Part shown: in pieces, positions 15,681 to 25,148 of the stretch
How positions within the stretch are numbered: the stretch's first letter is position 1
Layout of the letters: the number at the start of each line of letters is the position of its first letter
NCBI GenBank assembly: GCA_038326025.1
Contig: JBBQJP010000001.1
Span: forward strand, 62,001 to 126,000
Origin: CAISIP01 sp038326025
Lineage (GTDB): Bacteria > Pseudomonadota > Gammaproteobacteria > Burkholderiales > Burkholderiaceae_C
Length of the DNA stretch: 64,000 bases
Direction of reading: 5' to 3'
Made by a program: the position numbers and the translations under genes
The notes under the pieces: model-generated
The model's database searches: none
Told to the model about the DNA's origin: nothing
Seen by the model: the letters and a program-made list of their open reading frames with translations, nothing else

Positions 15681-16016
15681 ATGCTCTACGACGTCCGCAC
15701 CTATGCCTGCTACCCCGGCACCATCAAAAAACACCAGGCCCTGTATCTCGAACATGGTTTCGAAGTGCAAAAACGCCACCTCGGCGAACCCTTGGTCTAC
15801 CTGTTGACCGAGACCGGCGACGTGAACAGCTACATGCACATCTGGGTCTACCAGAATGCCGCCGACCGCGAAACCCGCCGCGCAGCCATGATTGGCGACC
15901 CGCAGTGGCAGGCCTACATGGCGAAAAGCGCCGAAGCCGGCTACCTGGTCAAACAGGAGAACCGGTTGATGGTTCGCGCGCCGTTCTTTCATCCGCCCGG
16001 CACCGCAGCCACGTAA
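15681..16016 (+). CDS. NIPSNAP family protein
   Basis: A 111-residue ferredoxin-like alpha/beta protein of the NIPSNAP family: it opens with MLYDVRTYACYPGTIKKHQ, has a middle HIWVYQNAADRETRRAAM, and ends with ENRLMVRAPFFHP. Small bacterial members are common in catabolic clusters of Burkholderiales next to Bug receptors and dehydrogenases, but their activity is unknown. ATG 15681 is preferred to the TTG six bases earlier. It lies between the truncated receptor and an SDR gene on the same strand, so the three probably once formed one operon. Confidence 0.75.
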   Translation: MLYDVRTYACYPGTIKKHQALYLEHGFEVQKRHLGEPLVYLLTETGDVNSYMHIWVYQNAADRETRRAAMIGDPQWQAYMAKSAEAGYLVKQENRLMVRAPFFHPPGTAAT

Positions 16017-16044
16017 TCCGCGGCGCGTTCGCGCCACGACCTGC

Positions 16045-16857
16045 ATGCAAAACTATCGCAAACTTTTTGAGCTGAACGGCAAAGTCGCCGTTGTGCTGGG
16101 CGCATCGTCCGGAATTGGTCAGGCTTCGGCCCATGCACTGGGCCAGCTCGGTGCCCATGTGATCTGCGCCGACCGCGATGCCGCCGGCGCCCAGGCAACG
16201 GCCGTACAGATCACCGGTAGCGGCGGCTCGGCCGAGCACCGGGCGGTTGATGCCGCCAGCGGTGCCGACATCGCGGCGCTGGCGGCGCACACCACCGACA
16301 CGCGTGGTCGTGTCGACGTAGCCGTCTCCACGCCGGCATTGAACATCCGCAAGCTGATCCTGGATTACACCGAGGACGAGTTCGACCAGGTCATGGATTT
16401 GAATCTGAAGGGCGCGTTCCACTTTTTGCGCGCCTTTGGCCGGCCCATGGTGGATCAACGTTGCGGTAGCCTGATTTTGTGCTCGTCGATGCGCGCGGTC
16501 ACGCTGGAGCCGGGCCTGGGCATCTACGCCGCGAGCAAGGCCGGCATCGCGCAACTGGTCAAGGGTTTTGCCGCCGAGGTGGGTGAATACGGCGTTCGCG
16601 TGAACGCCGTCATGCCCAGCGTGATCGAAACCCGGCTCACGGCCCCGATCAAGGAGCGGCCCGAGATCTACAACACCTATGCCGCCCACACCGTGTTCAA
16701 CCGCTGGGGTCAGCCATCGGAAGTCGGCGCGGCCGTGGCGTTTCTGGCGTCAGACGCAGCCAGTTTTGTCACCGGCAGTTCGCTGTCGGTCGATGGCGGC
16801 TGGACGGCCATTGACGGTCCGCCAACCGGGTTGACGCAGACGCGCCCTTCAGAATGA
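16045..16857 (+). CDS. Short-chain dehydrogenase/reductase
   Basis: A 270-residue classical SDR. It has the NAD(P)-binding GASSGIGQ at about 19-26, an acidic residue after the second strand (CADRD) that favours NAD, a catalytic Ser in LCSSMRAV, and the YAASK catalytic Tyr-Lys pair. The C-terminus is the usual GSSLSVDGGWTA. The family oxidises or reduces alcohols, ketones or dihydrodiols, but the substrate cannot be read. The NNAG-type motif is altered to VSTPALN. It is 28 bases downstream of the NIPSNAP gene and probably co-transcribed. Confidence 0.85.
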   Translation: MQNYRKLFELNGKVAVVLGASSGIGQASAHALGQLGAHVICADRDAAGAQATAVQITGSGGSAEHRAVDAASGADIAALAAHTTDTRGRVDVAVSTPALNIRKLILDYTEDEFDQVMDLNLKGAFHFLRAFGRPMVDQRCGSLILCSSMRAVTLEPGLGIYAASKAGIAQLVKGFAAEVGEYGVRVNAVMPSVIETRLTAPIKERPEIYNTYAAHTVFNRWGQPSEVGAAVAFLASDAASFVTGSSLSVDGGWTAIDGPPTGLTQTRPSE

Positions 16858-16895
16858 GCCCGTACTGACCGGGTCCTGTGGCCCGGGATTTGGCG

Positions 16896-17285
16896 TCAGC
16901 GGCCCGACGAACGCGTCAGAAGCAGCGTGATCAGCGCGCCAACACCTGCGGCCAGTAGCACCGATTGAATCGGCTTCTTGCGGATATGGGCTTCGGCCTG
17001 GCGCTGTATGGGTTCGGCCCGGTTGCGAATGGCCTGGGCGGTCTCGCGCGCACGCTCGGCGCCTTCGGCCAGCAAACCATCGGCAGTGGCGCTGAGTCGG
17101 GACAAGGCAAAGGGCACGTCGTCACGCAGGTTGTCCAGCCCCTGGTGCAACTTGCTGGCAGCAGTGTCGGTCGCGCGCTGCGTTGCGGTAATGGCCTTTT
17201 CGGCTTGTTCCGCGACATTGGCCGACACCTGGGAAACGGTCGAGGAGAAGGCCGGGGTCACGCTCTCGGATGGGTTGGATGCCAT
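16896..17285 (-). CDS. ElaB/YqjD (DUF883)-like membrane-anchored protein
   Basis: A 129-residue protein with a long helical, Ala-rich region (residues 15-100, heptad-like, with QAEKAITATQ and ETAQAIRNRAEPIQ), and one C-terminal membrane segment (VLLAAGVGALITLLLTRSS) preceded by the basic KKP. This is the layout of the ElaB/YqjD/DUF883 tail-anchored proteins that bind ribosomes at the inner membrane in stationary phase. ATG 17285 has AAAGG eight bases upstream. A longer upstream frame is not part of the family. Confidence 0.75.
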   Translation of the reverse strand: MASNPSESVTPAFSSTVSQVSANVAEQAEKAITATQRATDTAASKLHQGLDNLRDDVPFALSRLSATADGLLAEGAERARETAQAIRNRAEPIQRQAEAHIRKKPIQSVLLAAGVGALITLLLTRSSGR

Positions 17286-17641
17286 GTGGATACCTTTCAA
17301 GTCATACAAATAGTACAGGACCTGCGTCCCGGGCTCCTGGCGCGCGGCAAAGTGGGTGTTGTCGGCGCGTTTCGGGCACGATCTGGATAGTGTAGACACC
17401 TGGTATACCCGCCACTACCGGAAGCGACCATCATGCCATGCGCGCGTCAGCACTGGCCATCCGACGCAGCGACGGTTATGCGCTGGCGTCAACGCTGGGT
17501 GGCCAATGGGACCTGCGCCGCAGCGCAATAGGCGCGGTCGCAGGCGAAAGGATCCTGTAGCGCCATTTCAAGGCGCCGGCAGCGGCGGCCGGGGATAGAC
17601 CGCCGCTACGTCAGACAATCAATCCGTCGAGTCTGCGCGTA
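17286..17641. other. Gene-free stretch with one hairpin
   Basis: No gene is supported in these 356 bases. A perfect 8-bp stem AGCGGCGG / CCGCCGCT (17581-17607) lies 35 bases beyond the stop of the Bug receptor gene read from the reverse strand. It may help terminate that transcript, but no T-run follows. A short forward frame near 17440-17558 reading RRSDGYALASTLGG resembles the first strand of an alpha/beta hydrolase and may be a fragment. Confidence 0.45.
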
Positions 17642-18655
17642 TCAGTCCATCGTGACGCCAGCATCCTTGACCACCTTGCCCAGGCGCACAGATTCTTTCT
17701 TTATCAGTTCGCCAAACTGCGCTGCCGTTCCGCCCACCACGGGAGTGCCCAGGGCTTCCCACTTCTTGTGAAACTCGGGGTCGGCGAAAATCGCGTTGAA
17801 CGTCGCATTGAGCTTGTCGACGATGGGTGCCGGCGTGCCGGCGCGCACCGCGATTCCGTGCCAACCGGTGAACTCGTATCCGGCTATGCCGGCTTCGGTC
17901 ATGGTCGGTACGTTGGGCAGCAGCGGGCTGCGCTTGGCCGAGGTAACGGCTAGCGCGGTCAGCTTGTTCGCCTGGATATATTGCAGTGAGCTGCCCAGCA
18001 CGTCGAACATCACGTTCACCTGCCCGCCGAGCAGGTCGTTCAACGCGGGGCCGGCTCCTTTGTACGGCACGTGGGTCATCTTGACGTTCATCTGGGTGTT
18101 GAACAGTTCACCCGCCAGATGCTGCGGCGTGCCATTGCCGGCCGACGCAAAATTCAGCACCGGCTTGCCGGCCTTGGCCATCGCCACCAGCTCGGCCACT
18201 GTCCTGATGCCTACGCTTGGATGCACTTCGAGCACCAGCGGGAACGACGAAATCTGGATCACCGGTGCCAGATCCGTCTGCGGATTGAACGTCATGCTGC
18301 GGTACAGGCTGGTGTTGACCGCCATCGGACCACTGGCGGCCAGCAGTAGCGTATGGCCATCGGCTGGGGCCTGCTTGGCCACTTCCCCGCTGCCCAGATT
18401 GCCGCCCGCGCCGCTCTTGTTGTCCACCAGCACGTTCACGCCCAGGCGCTTTTGCAGTTCGGTTTGCAGCAAGCGTGCCATCAGGTCGGTCGGGCCGCCG
18501 GGTGGGTATGGCACGACAAAGCGGATGACCTTGCTGGGGAAGGCGTCTTGCGCCAGCGTGGTAAGTGGTGTCAAACCGGCCACTGTGCCGAGCACAGCCA
18601 GCGCGGCTCCGGCCGTCAGCTGGCGGCGCAGTTTGAAACGTGTCATGCGGGTCAT
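17642..18655 (-). CDS. Bug-type tricarboxylate transporter substrate-binding protein
   Basis: A 337-residue periplasmic binding protein of the Bug/TctC family. Residues 1-37 form a signal peptide (basic MTRMTRFKLRRQ, hydrophobic core, LAQDAF cleavage region). The mature part begins KVIRFVVPYPPGG, the carboxylate-binding loop, followed by NKSGAGGNLGSGEVAK, HVPYKGAGPALNDLLGGQ and the typical C-terminal EALGTPVVGGTAAQF. No TctA or TctB membrane genes are near, as is usual for the many orphan Bug receptors of Burkholderiales. The ligand, probably an organic acid, is unknown. The start at 18655 has AGGAAG upstream. Confidence 0.9.
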   Translation of the reverse strand: MTRMTRFKLRRQLTAGAALAVLGTVAGLTPLTTLAQDAFPSKVIRFVVPYPPGGPTDLMARLLQTELQKRLGVNVLVDNKSGAGGNLGSGEVAKQAPADGHTLLLAASGPMAVNTSLYRSMTFNPQTDLAPVIQISSFPLVLEVHPSVGIRTVAELVAMAKAGKPVLNFASAGNGTPQHLAGELFNTQMNVKMTHVPYKGAGPALNDLLGGQVNVMFDVLGSSLQYIQANKLTALAVTSAKRSPLLPNVPTMTEAGIAGYEFTGWHGIAVRAGTPAPIVDKLNATFNAIFADPEFHKKWEALGTPVVGGTAAQFGELIKKESVRLGKVVKDAGVTMD

Positions 18656-18764
18656 GTTGTCTTCCTTGGTAGTTATCGGTAGTTCAATGGACGGAAAACG
18701 GTCGGATGTTCAAGGCCCTCAAAGGCCTGGACATCGGTGAGCGGGAAACGGCACGCGCCGGTCG

Positions 18765-19721
18765 TCAGGCCTCCAGTGGCGGTAGCTCGCTGGCCAGCAA
18801 TGCCAGGCCTTGCTGCAACAGCGTGGTGTAACGCAGGCGCTCGGCGGCTATCTGCTCCGGCGTCCAGGTAAAGAAGCCTTCGCCACTTTTCATACCCAGG
18901 TGCCCTTGCGCCACACGGGTCTGCAAGGCCTGCGAGGGCTCCGCGCTATTGCAAAGGCTCGGGTAAATGGTTGCAGCGGCGGCGCAGTGTACCTCCAGCC
19001 CGGCATGATCGCGTTGCAGAACCGGGCCTACCGCCAGGAAGCGAAAGCCGAAACCGAAGCGCACGGCGGCGTCCACGTCCTCAGGGCTGGCAATGCCTTC
19101 GTCGATCATCGCGAACGCCTCGCGCGACAAGGCGTGTTGCAGCCGATTGGCGAGAAACCCGGGCTTGTCCTTGCGCACCAGCACCGGCACGCTGCCACAG
19201 CCCCGCATGTAGTCGCTCAGGCGCGCCGCCTGTTCGGCCTCACTGTTGGGCCCGAGCACCACCTCCACCAGGGGCACCAGGTGCGCGGGCATGAAGAAAT
19301 GCAGGCCCAGCATGCGCTGCTGGGTCGGCAAACCCTCGGCTATGGCACTGATCGGAATACCAGAACTGTTGCTGGTGAGCAGCGCGTGGGCCGGCGCCAA
19401 TTGCAGCAGTTCGGCAAACAAGGCCTGTTTGGCGGCGAGCTGCTCGGTGATGCATTCGATCACCAGCACCACCGGTTCCCAAAACACCTCCTGCAGGCTG
19501 GCAACGACCTGTACCCTGTCGGTGCGATCGGCCATACCCAGCGGTTCGAGGCCACTGCGCACACGTGCAGATAGCTGCTCGCGCTGGTCGGCGCGCGTGT
19601 CCACCACGGTGACCTGACTGCAGCCGCCGCGGGCCAGCACAACGGCCACATCGGCGCCCATGGTGCCGGCGCCGACGATGACGGCATGGGTGTTACGGGG
19701 GTGCGATGGCAGCAGGGTCAA
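18765..19721 (-). CDS. 3-hydroxyacyl-CoA dehydrogenase-type enzyme
   Basis: A 318-residue NAD-dependent dehydrogenase of the 3-hydroxyacyl-CoA/L-carnitine/gulonate dehydrogenase group. The Rossmann motif VIVGAGTMGADVAVVLA is at about 11-27, with VVDTR as the NAD-selecting loop. IECITEQLAAKQALFAEL and LTSNSSGIPISAIAEG follow, then a catalytic His in GLHFFMPAHLVPLVEVV and the helical C-terminal domain (KDKPGFLANRLQHAL). TTG 19721 is preferred because GGAG lies seven bases before it. The ATG at 19814 would almost overlap the divergent LysR gene. It is probably controlled by that regulator. Confidence 0.8.
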   Translation of the reverse strand: MTLLPSHPRNTHAVIVGAGTMGADVAVVLARGGCSQVTVVDTRADQREQLSARVRSGLEPLGMADRTDRVQVVASLQEVFWEPVVLVIECITEQLAAKQALFAELLQLAPAHALLTSNSSGIPISAIAEGLPTQQRMLGLHFFMPAHLVPLVEVVLGPNSEAEQAARLSDYMRGCGSVPVLVRKDKPGFLANRLQHALSREAFAMIDEGIASPEDVDAAVRFGFGFRFLAVGPVLQRDHAGLEVHCAAAATIYPSLCNSAEPSQALQTRVAQGHLGMKSGEGFFTWTPEQIAAERLRYTTLLQQGLALLASELPPLEA

Positions 19722-19816
19722 GACAGGCTCCGGCTCGGTGAAGGCGTTACGGCTGGCGCAGTCTAGGAACCTCCCATTGTTCTGTCCAACTGATTTTCTG
19801 GATAAACTAATCATCC
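19722..19816. promoter_or_regulatory. Divergent promoter region between dehydrogenase and LysR genes
   Basis: The 95 bases between the TTG start of the dehydrogenase and the ATG of the LysR gene are AT-rich at their right end (CTGATTTTCTGGATAAACTAATCATCC). LysR-type proteins normally repress themselves and activate the divergent gene from such a region. No single T-N11-A site can be chosen with certainty. Confidence 0.45.
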
Positions 19817-20764
19817 ATGCTTATCAATTGGAGCACCCGTGACCTGCAGGTCTTCCTCGCCTTGGCGCAAACGCTGAGTTTTCGGCGCACGGCAGAGCAG
19901 GTACATATGTCCCAGCCGGCCGTGTCCGGCTTGATTACCCGGCTGGAGGAAACACTGGGCGCGCGGCTGTTTGATCGCACCACCCGCAGTGTGCAACTGA
20001 CAGATGCCGGCCAGGTATTCGCCGAGCGTGCCGAATCGCTGTATCGGCAGGGTGGCGACGCGGCGCGTGCGGTGCGCGATGTGGCAGAACTGCGTGTCGG
20101 CAAGGTGATTTTGGCGGCCCTGCCGTCGCTGGCCGCCACCGTGGTGCCACTGGCGTTCGCGCGGTTTGCCGCCACCTACCCTGAGGTGCAACTGCAGGTG
20201 ATCGACTGTTTGTCGGGCCCGGCATTCGACATGGTGCGCGCGGGCCAGGTCGAATTGGCGCTGACGGCCTCCAACCCGGCCTATGCCGATCTCGACTACC
20301 TGCCGCTGGCATCCGATGGATTCGTGCTGCTGATACCGCCGGGCCATCGACTGGCACAAAGTGAACAGCCCTTGCCCTGGGCCGAGGTGGCCGGCCTGAC
20401 CCATATTTCCATGCCCTTGCCTTCGAGCGTGCGGCAGTACGCCAACGCCGCCCTGCTTTCGCACAATGTGTTGTTCGAGCCGCGCTACGAGGTCGAGCAC
20501 CTGGCCACCATCAACGCCATGGTGGTTGCCGGCCTCGGCGTAGCCGCCTTGCCGGAACTTGCCGCAGTAGTCGCGCCGCAGGCCGGTCTTGTCGTTCGGC
20601 CGCTGGTTTTGCCCGATTTGTTGCGCCCTATCGGCATGGTCAAGCGCCGGGGTCGTCCGCTCTCAACTGCTGCGGCCACCATGCTGCAATTCCTGACACA
20701 GGAGATGCAGCGGTTGGTGCCGCCCCGCGGTTCAAGGCTGTCGCAGCAGCGGCTTGCAAACTAG
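19817..20764 (+). CDS. LysR-type transcriptional regulator
   Basis: A 315-residue LysR regulator. The N-terminal winged helix-turn-helix spans about residues 5-65 (FLALAQTLSFRRTAEQVHMS, QPAVSGLITRLEETLGARLF, DRTTRSVQLTDAGQVF), followed by a linker helix and the two-lobed effector-binding domain. It lies back to back with the hydroxyacyl-CoA dehydrogenase gene, and LysR regulators usually control the divergent gene. The effector is probably a substrate or intermediate of that dehydrogenase, which is inference from layout. Confidence 0.9.
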   Translation: MLINWSTRDLQVFLALAQTLSFRRTAEQVHMSQPAVSGLITRLEETLGARLFDRTTRSVQLTDAGQVFAERAESLYRQGGDAARAVRDVAELRVGKVILAALPSLAATVVPLAFARFAATYPEVQLQVIDCLSGPAFDMVRAGQVELALTASNPAYADLDYLPLASDGFVLLIPPGHRLAQSEQPLPWAEVAGLTHISMPLPSSVRQYANAALLSHNVLFEPRYEVEHLATINAMVVAGLGVAALPELAAVVAPQAGLVVRPLVLPDLLRPIGMVKRRGRPLSTAAATMLQFLTQEMQRLVPPRGSRLSQQRLAN

Positions 20765-21022
20765 GCATGTGCACCCGTCTCGGGTGGCAATGACACTCGC
20801 GACACCCACTGGCAACATGCGGTCTACTGCGGTCTGCTGTGGTCGATCGCGACGAAGCCGCCGCGTCATCGATGACATGCTGACGATTGCATCCCGCCGG
20901 TTTTCCTACACGCGGGCGTCCCGATTTCCGAGGCGTGAATCGGCTTGCGCCGATCAAAATCAAGCCTCTGTTTCGACCGATTGTCCGAACGTCTGAGGTG
21001 CGAGCCCGCGAGGATGAATGCA

Positions 21023-22018
21023 ATGACAAAGCCCGAATCGGCGCATCCCGGCAACGCTCCCCATCCCCGCGACGGTATCGCAACGGGTCGCGACGCGGCG
21101 CCGCCGGCCGAGGGCGAGCACTGGACGGCGAGTGCGTCCACTGATGGCCTTGCATCTTTGCTGCCAGAGCTCCGACTGCTGGTGGGACTGGCCACTGCCG
21201 CCGTCATCATCGCAGCCCTGTATTTCGGTCGCGAAATTCTTGTGCCGCTGGCGCTCGCGGTGCTGCTGGGATTCGTACTCGATCCGATCGTCACCTGGTT
21301 GAAACGCCGCGGATTGCCTCGCGTAACAGCCGTTGTGCTGGTCGTGACGCTCTCGCTCGGAGGGATCGCGCTGGCTGGCGTCTTGCTTGGTGGTCAGGTC
21401 TCGTCGCTTAGCAAGCAGCTGCCGATCTATCAGACCAATATCTTGCAAAAGCTGCGTGATCTGCGGTCCAAGTCGGTTGGGCCGGGAATGTTCGACGGTG
21501 CAGTCGAAACGCTGAAAGTCGTCAAGCAGGAAGTCGAGAAGGCTTCCGAGGAAGAACCCGAAGCCACTCCCCCGACACGGCGCGCGGGACCGCCTCCGGT
21601 GCAGCGCGTGCGCATCGAACCCACCCCGCCCAAGCCCTTCGAAGAGGCACTGAAATGGCTCGAAGCGGGCATCGCGCCGCTGGCCACCGCCGCTATCGTG
21701 CTGGTCTTCGTATTTTTGGTGCTGCTCGACCGCGACGACCTGCGCGACCGCTTGCTTCGCCTGCTTGGCGGCAGTCTGCACCGTTCGACCGATGCCATGG
21801 ATGAAGCCGGGCGGCGCATCAGCAAATACCTGACGATGCAGCTCGTTGTCAATATGACCTACGGCATACCGATGGCCGCGGGGTTGTGGTTCATCGGCGT
21901 ACCGGGCGCGATCCTGTGGGGCGCGGTTGCGGCCATCATGCGTTTCGTGCCCTATGTCGGGGCGATGATTGCCGCAGTGGCACCGATCGCTCTTGCTTTT
22001 GCCGTCGACCCGGGCTGA
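21023..22018 (+). pseudogene. AI-2E family permease, N-terminal part, ended by an in-frame TGA
   Basis: The N-terminal 331 codons of an AI-2E/PerM (UPF0118) membrane protein. It has two early membrane helices (LVGLATAAVIIAALYFGREI, LALAVLLGFVLDPIV), the family's VTWLKRRGLPR, a soluble coil with a Pro-rich insert (PEATPPTRRAGPPPVQ), and later helices ending at ALAFAVDPG. A TGA (22016-22018) then stops translation. The next codons continue the same frame and family, so TGG (Trp) has probably mutated to TGA. ATG 21023 has GAGG nine bases upstream, and ATG 21014 is an alternative. The truncated product lacks the last two helices. Confidence 0.8.
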
Positions 22019-22021
22019 AAC

Positions 22022-23542
22022 ATGGTGCTGATGACCGTCGCCCTGATCGTTTTGCTCGAACTGGTGAGCAACAATATCGTGGAACCGTGGCTCTATGGCG
22101 CCAGTACCGGGTTGTCAGCGATTTCGTTGATTACGGCGGCGACGTTCTGGACAGCGTTATGGGGGCCTGTCGGCTTGATCATGTCGACGCCCCTGACCGT
22201 CTGCATGCTGGTGATCGGCCGCCACCTGCCGCGATTGAGTTTCCTCGACGTGCTGCTTGGCAGCCAACCCGCGCTCGATACCCCGACGCGCATTTACCAG
22301 CGACTGCTGAACGGCGAGGTTGAAGCCGCGCTCGAGGTGGCGACCGAGCAACTGGTCGAGGGGGACGTCGCGGCCTTCTACAACGCGAGTGGCCTGGCGG
22401 TGCTACGGATGGCGACGTTCGACCACGCCAGAGTAGCGAGCGCTGACCATCGTCATCGCCTCGTTGTGGGTATGGACGCCTTGATTGATGGCCTGATCGA
22501 GCAGCACCCGCCTAATGTCCCGGCGACAACGGCGACGGCAGTGTGCATCGGCGGTAAGTGGGAAATCGACACACTGGGAGCGCGGATGCTCTCGCATTCA
22601 CTATCGCTGGCCGGCCTTCCCTCAACACATCGGCCGTCGTCGCTGGTGACGGCCGATTACATCGATCGACTCGACCTCGCTGGCGCGAAGGCCGTCTGCC
22701 TGTCATTTTTCAGTCCCACGCCGCAGGTCCAAGCGCGGACATTCTGCCGTCGCTTGCGGCGCCGTTGGCCTCACTTGCACATCGTACTGGCATTGTGGAA
22801 CGCCACGCCAGAACTGCTTCACGAAACGGCGCGCCGGGACCTGGGCGCCGATGCTGTCGTGGCTTCTTTGACTGAGGCTTTGCCCGAGCTGGCTCTCGCG
22901 CTCGGCCTGGAGCTGAGCAGCGGTTACCTGGCCGCTCCGGTTCCGGCATACGACAGCGATCGGCTCGCTGCGCTTCGCGCCAGCGGCGCGCAGGACAGCC
23001 GCGCCCAGCCACTATTCGACGCGGCGTCAAGACGCGTTGCCGACATCTTCGACATGCCGATCGCGATGGTGTCGTTAATTGATGCAGACATGCAGCGGAT
23101 ACCGGCACTGTTTGAACAGGCGTCGTCAGCCGTTGATTGTGAGCTTGGCGTCTCACTGCGCGCGCAAGATGTGGAAATGCCGCGTACATTGTCGCTGTGT
23201 GGGCATGTGGTTGCGAACGCCCGCACGATGGTCGTACCTGATCTGGCACGCGACCTGCGCTTTGCCGGAAACCCGGCCCTCAAGGAAAAAGGTCTGCGCT
23301 TCTATGCCGGCGCTCCCTTGCGCGACGAGGACAATCACGTGCTGGGCACGCTGTGTTTGCTGGACATCCGCCCGCGATCTCTGACTCAGCGCGAAATTGA
23401 GCTGTTCGAGTCGATGGCCACTGACCTGATGGGCCAATTGCGCGCCCTGGTGCTTTCCTGGGGCGATGCGACCCCGGTCGTCGGTGATCCGGTGCAGAGC
23501 CCGTCGGCCATCGTCGGACAATTGATCCCATCGGCCAGTTGA
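22022..23542 (+). pseudogene. AI-2E permease C-terminal part with a regulatory tail and GAF domain
   Basis: In the same frame as the preceding fragment, this 506-codon stretch completes the permease helices (VALIVLLELVSNNIVEPWLYG, ATFWTALWGPVGLIMSTPLT). It then adds a long cytoplasmic tail: a helical part, a Rossmann-like domain at about 165-290 that recalls the cobalamin-binding fold but lacks the DxHxxG histidine (GKWEIDTLG), and a GAF domain at about 340-485 (DMPIAMVSLIDADMQRI, LSLCGHVVANARTMVVPDL, APLRDEDNHVLGTLCLLD). ATG 22022 is one codon after the TGA and could reinitiate, but it lacks its own clear ribosome site. Confidence 0.75.
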
Positions 23543-23794
23543 TCGGTAAAGCGGCTGACTGCGAAGCGTAAGGGTGGTGGCGTTTAGCCGCGCACCGAGT
23601 GCAGTGACTGCCTCTCTGGCAGGCACATGCTCGCAGGCCAGCAACGATGCGGCCTGCCGGGGTTATCCCGAAGGTTATCAACAGGGTAGACCACAGGTGC
23701 GGTGGACAACGGCGAGGCACACTGCATCCACGTTTCATAATGCGCCATGGATTCCTCCCGCCCTACTTTCATTCGCACCCTTACCTGACCCGCC

Positions 23795-24529
23795 ATGCCA
23801 ACCTACTACCTCCAGGAAAAAGAAGACCTCACCGCCGCCTTGCGCTGGGCTGCAACACTCGGCCTCAATGAAGGTGTCTGCAATCACTTTTCGCTTGAAG
23901 TGGCGCCCGACCGGTACCTGATCAACCCGCAAGGCCTGGCCTGGGAAGAGGTCTGTGTCGGCGACATGCTGCTGATCAATGGCCAGGGCTCGGTCATTGA
24001 AGGCCGCCACGCGATCGAGCCGACGGCGTTCTTCATCCACTCGTGGATCCATCGGCTTAATCCGGATGCCAAGGCCATTTTGCACACGCATATGCCGTAC
24101 GCCACGGCGCTGACGCTGGTGCAGGACGGTCGCCTGGTCTATAGCCACCAGAACGCCTTGCGTTTCTGGGGCCGGGTCGGCTACGACGATGTCTATGGCG
24201 GAGTGGCGCTGGACGCCGCAGAAGGCGAGCGCATCGCCCGCGCAATGCAGGGCAATGCCGTGATGTTCATGGCCAACCATGGCGTCTCCGTCACCGGTAG
24301 CACCATGGCGTGGGCATTCGACGATCTGTATTACCTGGAGCGGGCCTGCATGCACCAGTGCCTTGCGATGCAGTCATCAGGGGGCAAGCCGCTGCGGGTC
24401 GTTCCGCACGCCCATTGCGCCGAGGTCGCCGCGCAGATTGCCAGCGAACGCGGCCAGAGTGATCTGTATTTTGCCGCTATCAAACGCCTTCTGGACCGGG
24501 ATCAACCAGGCTGGCGCAGCGAAGGCTGA
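23795..24529 (+). CDS. Class II aldolase/adducin family protein
   Basis: A 244-residue member of the class II aldolase/adducin family (as FucA and AraD). It has SLEVAPDRYLINPQGLAWEEV near the N-terminus, the zinc motif HTHMPY with a later His in MANHGVSVTGSTM, and a C-terminal helical region. Such enzymes use zinc to split or epimerise small phosphosugars. Members in catabolic regions of Burkholderiales often act on non-sugar hydroxy-acids. The gene stands alone: it is separated from the AI-2E gene by a 250-base gap with no visible feature, and it is convergent with the CBS gene. Confidence 0.85.
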   Translation: MPTYYLQEKEDLTAALRWAATLGLNEGVCNHFSLEVAPDRYLINPQGLAWEEVCVGDMLLINGQGSVIEGRHAIEPTAFFIHSWIHRLNPDAKAILHTHMPYATALTLVQDGRLVYSHQNALRFWGRVGYDDVYGGVALDAAEGERIARAMQGNAVMFMANHGVSVTGSTMAWAFDDLYYLERACMHQCLAMQSSGGKPLRVVPHAHCAEVAAQIASERGQSDLYFAAIKRLLDRDQPGWRSEG

Positions 24530-24607
24530 TCAACCAGTGCAACGCGCCATGCCGACGACGCAACGTGCTGGACGACGTGGCCACTCCGTACGTGGGTGGC
24601 GCTACGA

Positions 24608-25036
24608 CTAACTGCTGATATAGGTTTGAAGCTGTCCGATGGTCTGCTCCTGGTCGGCAATGATGTCGTCCATGATGTCGCGAATCGAGATCATGCCGAC
24701 CACCTTGCCGTTGTCGACCAGGGGCAGGTGGCGAATCTTGTGCTGACTCATCAGCGCCATGCATTCGCGCGTGCCGGTTTTGGGCGGCACAGAGATGACG
24801 TTGGCCGTCATGATCTCCGAGATCGGCGTCTCGCGCGAGTTCTTGCCCTTCAAAGCTACCTTGCGCGTGTAGTCGCGCTCGGAAAACACACCCACCAGTT
24901 TGTCACCCTCCATCACCAGCATGGCGCCCACGCCATGGTCAGCCAGCAATTGGAGGCCGTCAAACACCATTACGTGTGGTGCCACCTTGAATAGCGCCGG
25001 ATCACGCTTGTCAAGCAGTTCAACTATGGGTTTCAT
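24608..25036 (-). CDS. Tandem CBS-domain protein
   Basis: A 142-residue cytoplasmic protein composed of two CBS motifs (residues 12-62, with GAMLVMEGDKLVGVFSERDY, and 75-130, with RHLPLVDNGKVVGMISIRD). The pair forms one Bateman module that binds adenine nucleotides such as AMP, ATP or NADH. Stand-alone CBS proteins of this size are common in Burkholderiales and have regulatory but mostly undefined roles. ATG 25036 is preceded by AGGAGG at ideal spacing. The longer upstream frame lacks homology. Confidence 0.85.
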   Translation of the reverse strand: MKPIVELLDKRDPALFKVAPHVMVFDGLQLLADHGVGAMLVMEGDKLVGVFSERDYTRKVALKGKNSRETPISEIMTANVISVPPKTGTRECMALMSQHKIRHLPLVDNGKVVGMISIRDIMDDIIADQEQTIGQLQTYISS

Positions 25037-25148
25037 GGAGCCTCCTGTCACGGGAATCGTTACAAGTCCAGTGTAGCCAAACTCTGAGGGCATGCCCAGA
25101 GGACCCGCCGGGTGCAGAACTTCACGCGAGTTTCGCCGGTCAAGTGAT

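Noticed and set aside
22016..22018. TGA codon as a selenocysteine site
   Set aside because: mnmH in this window shows that selenium may be used, but the position fits Trp in the family, the residue lies in a membrane loop, and no SECIS-like hairpin is evident after the codon.
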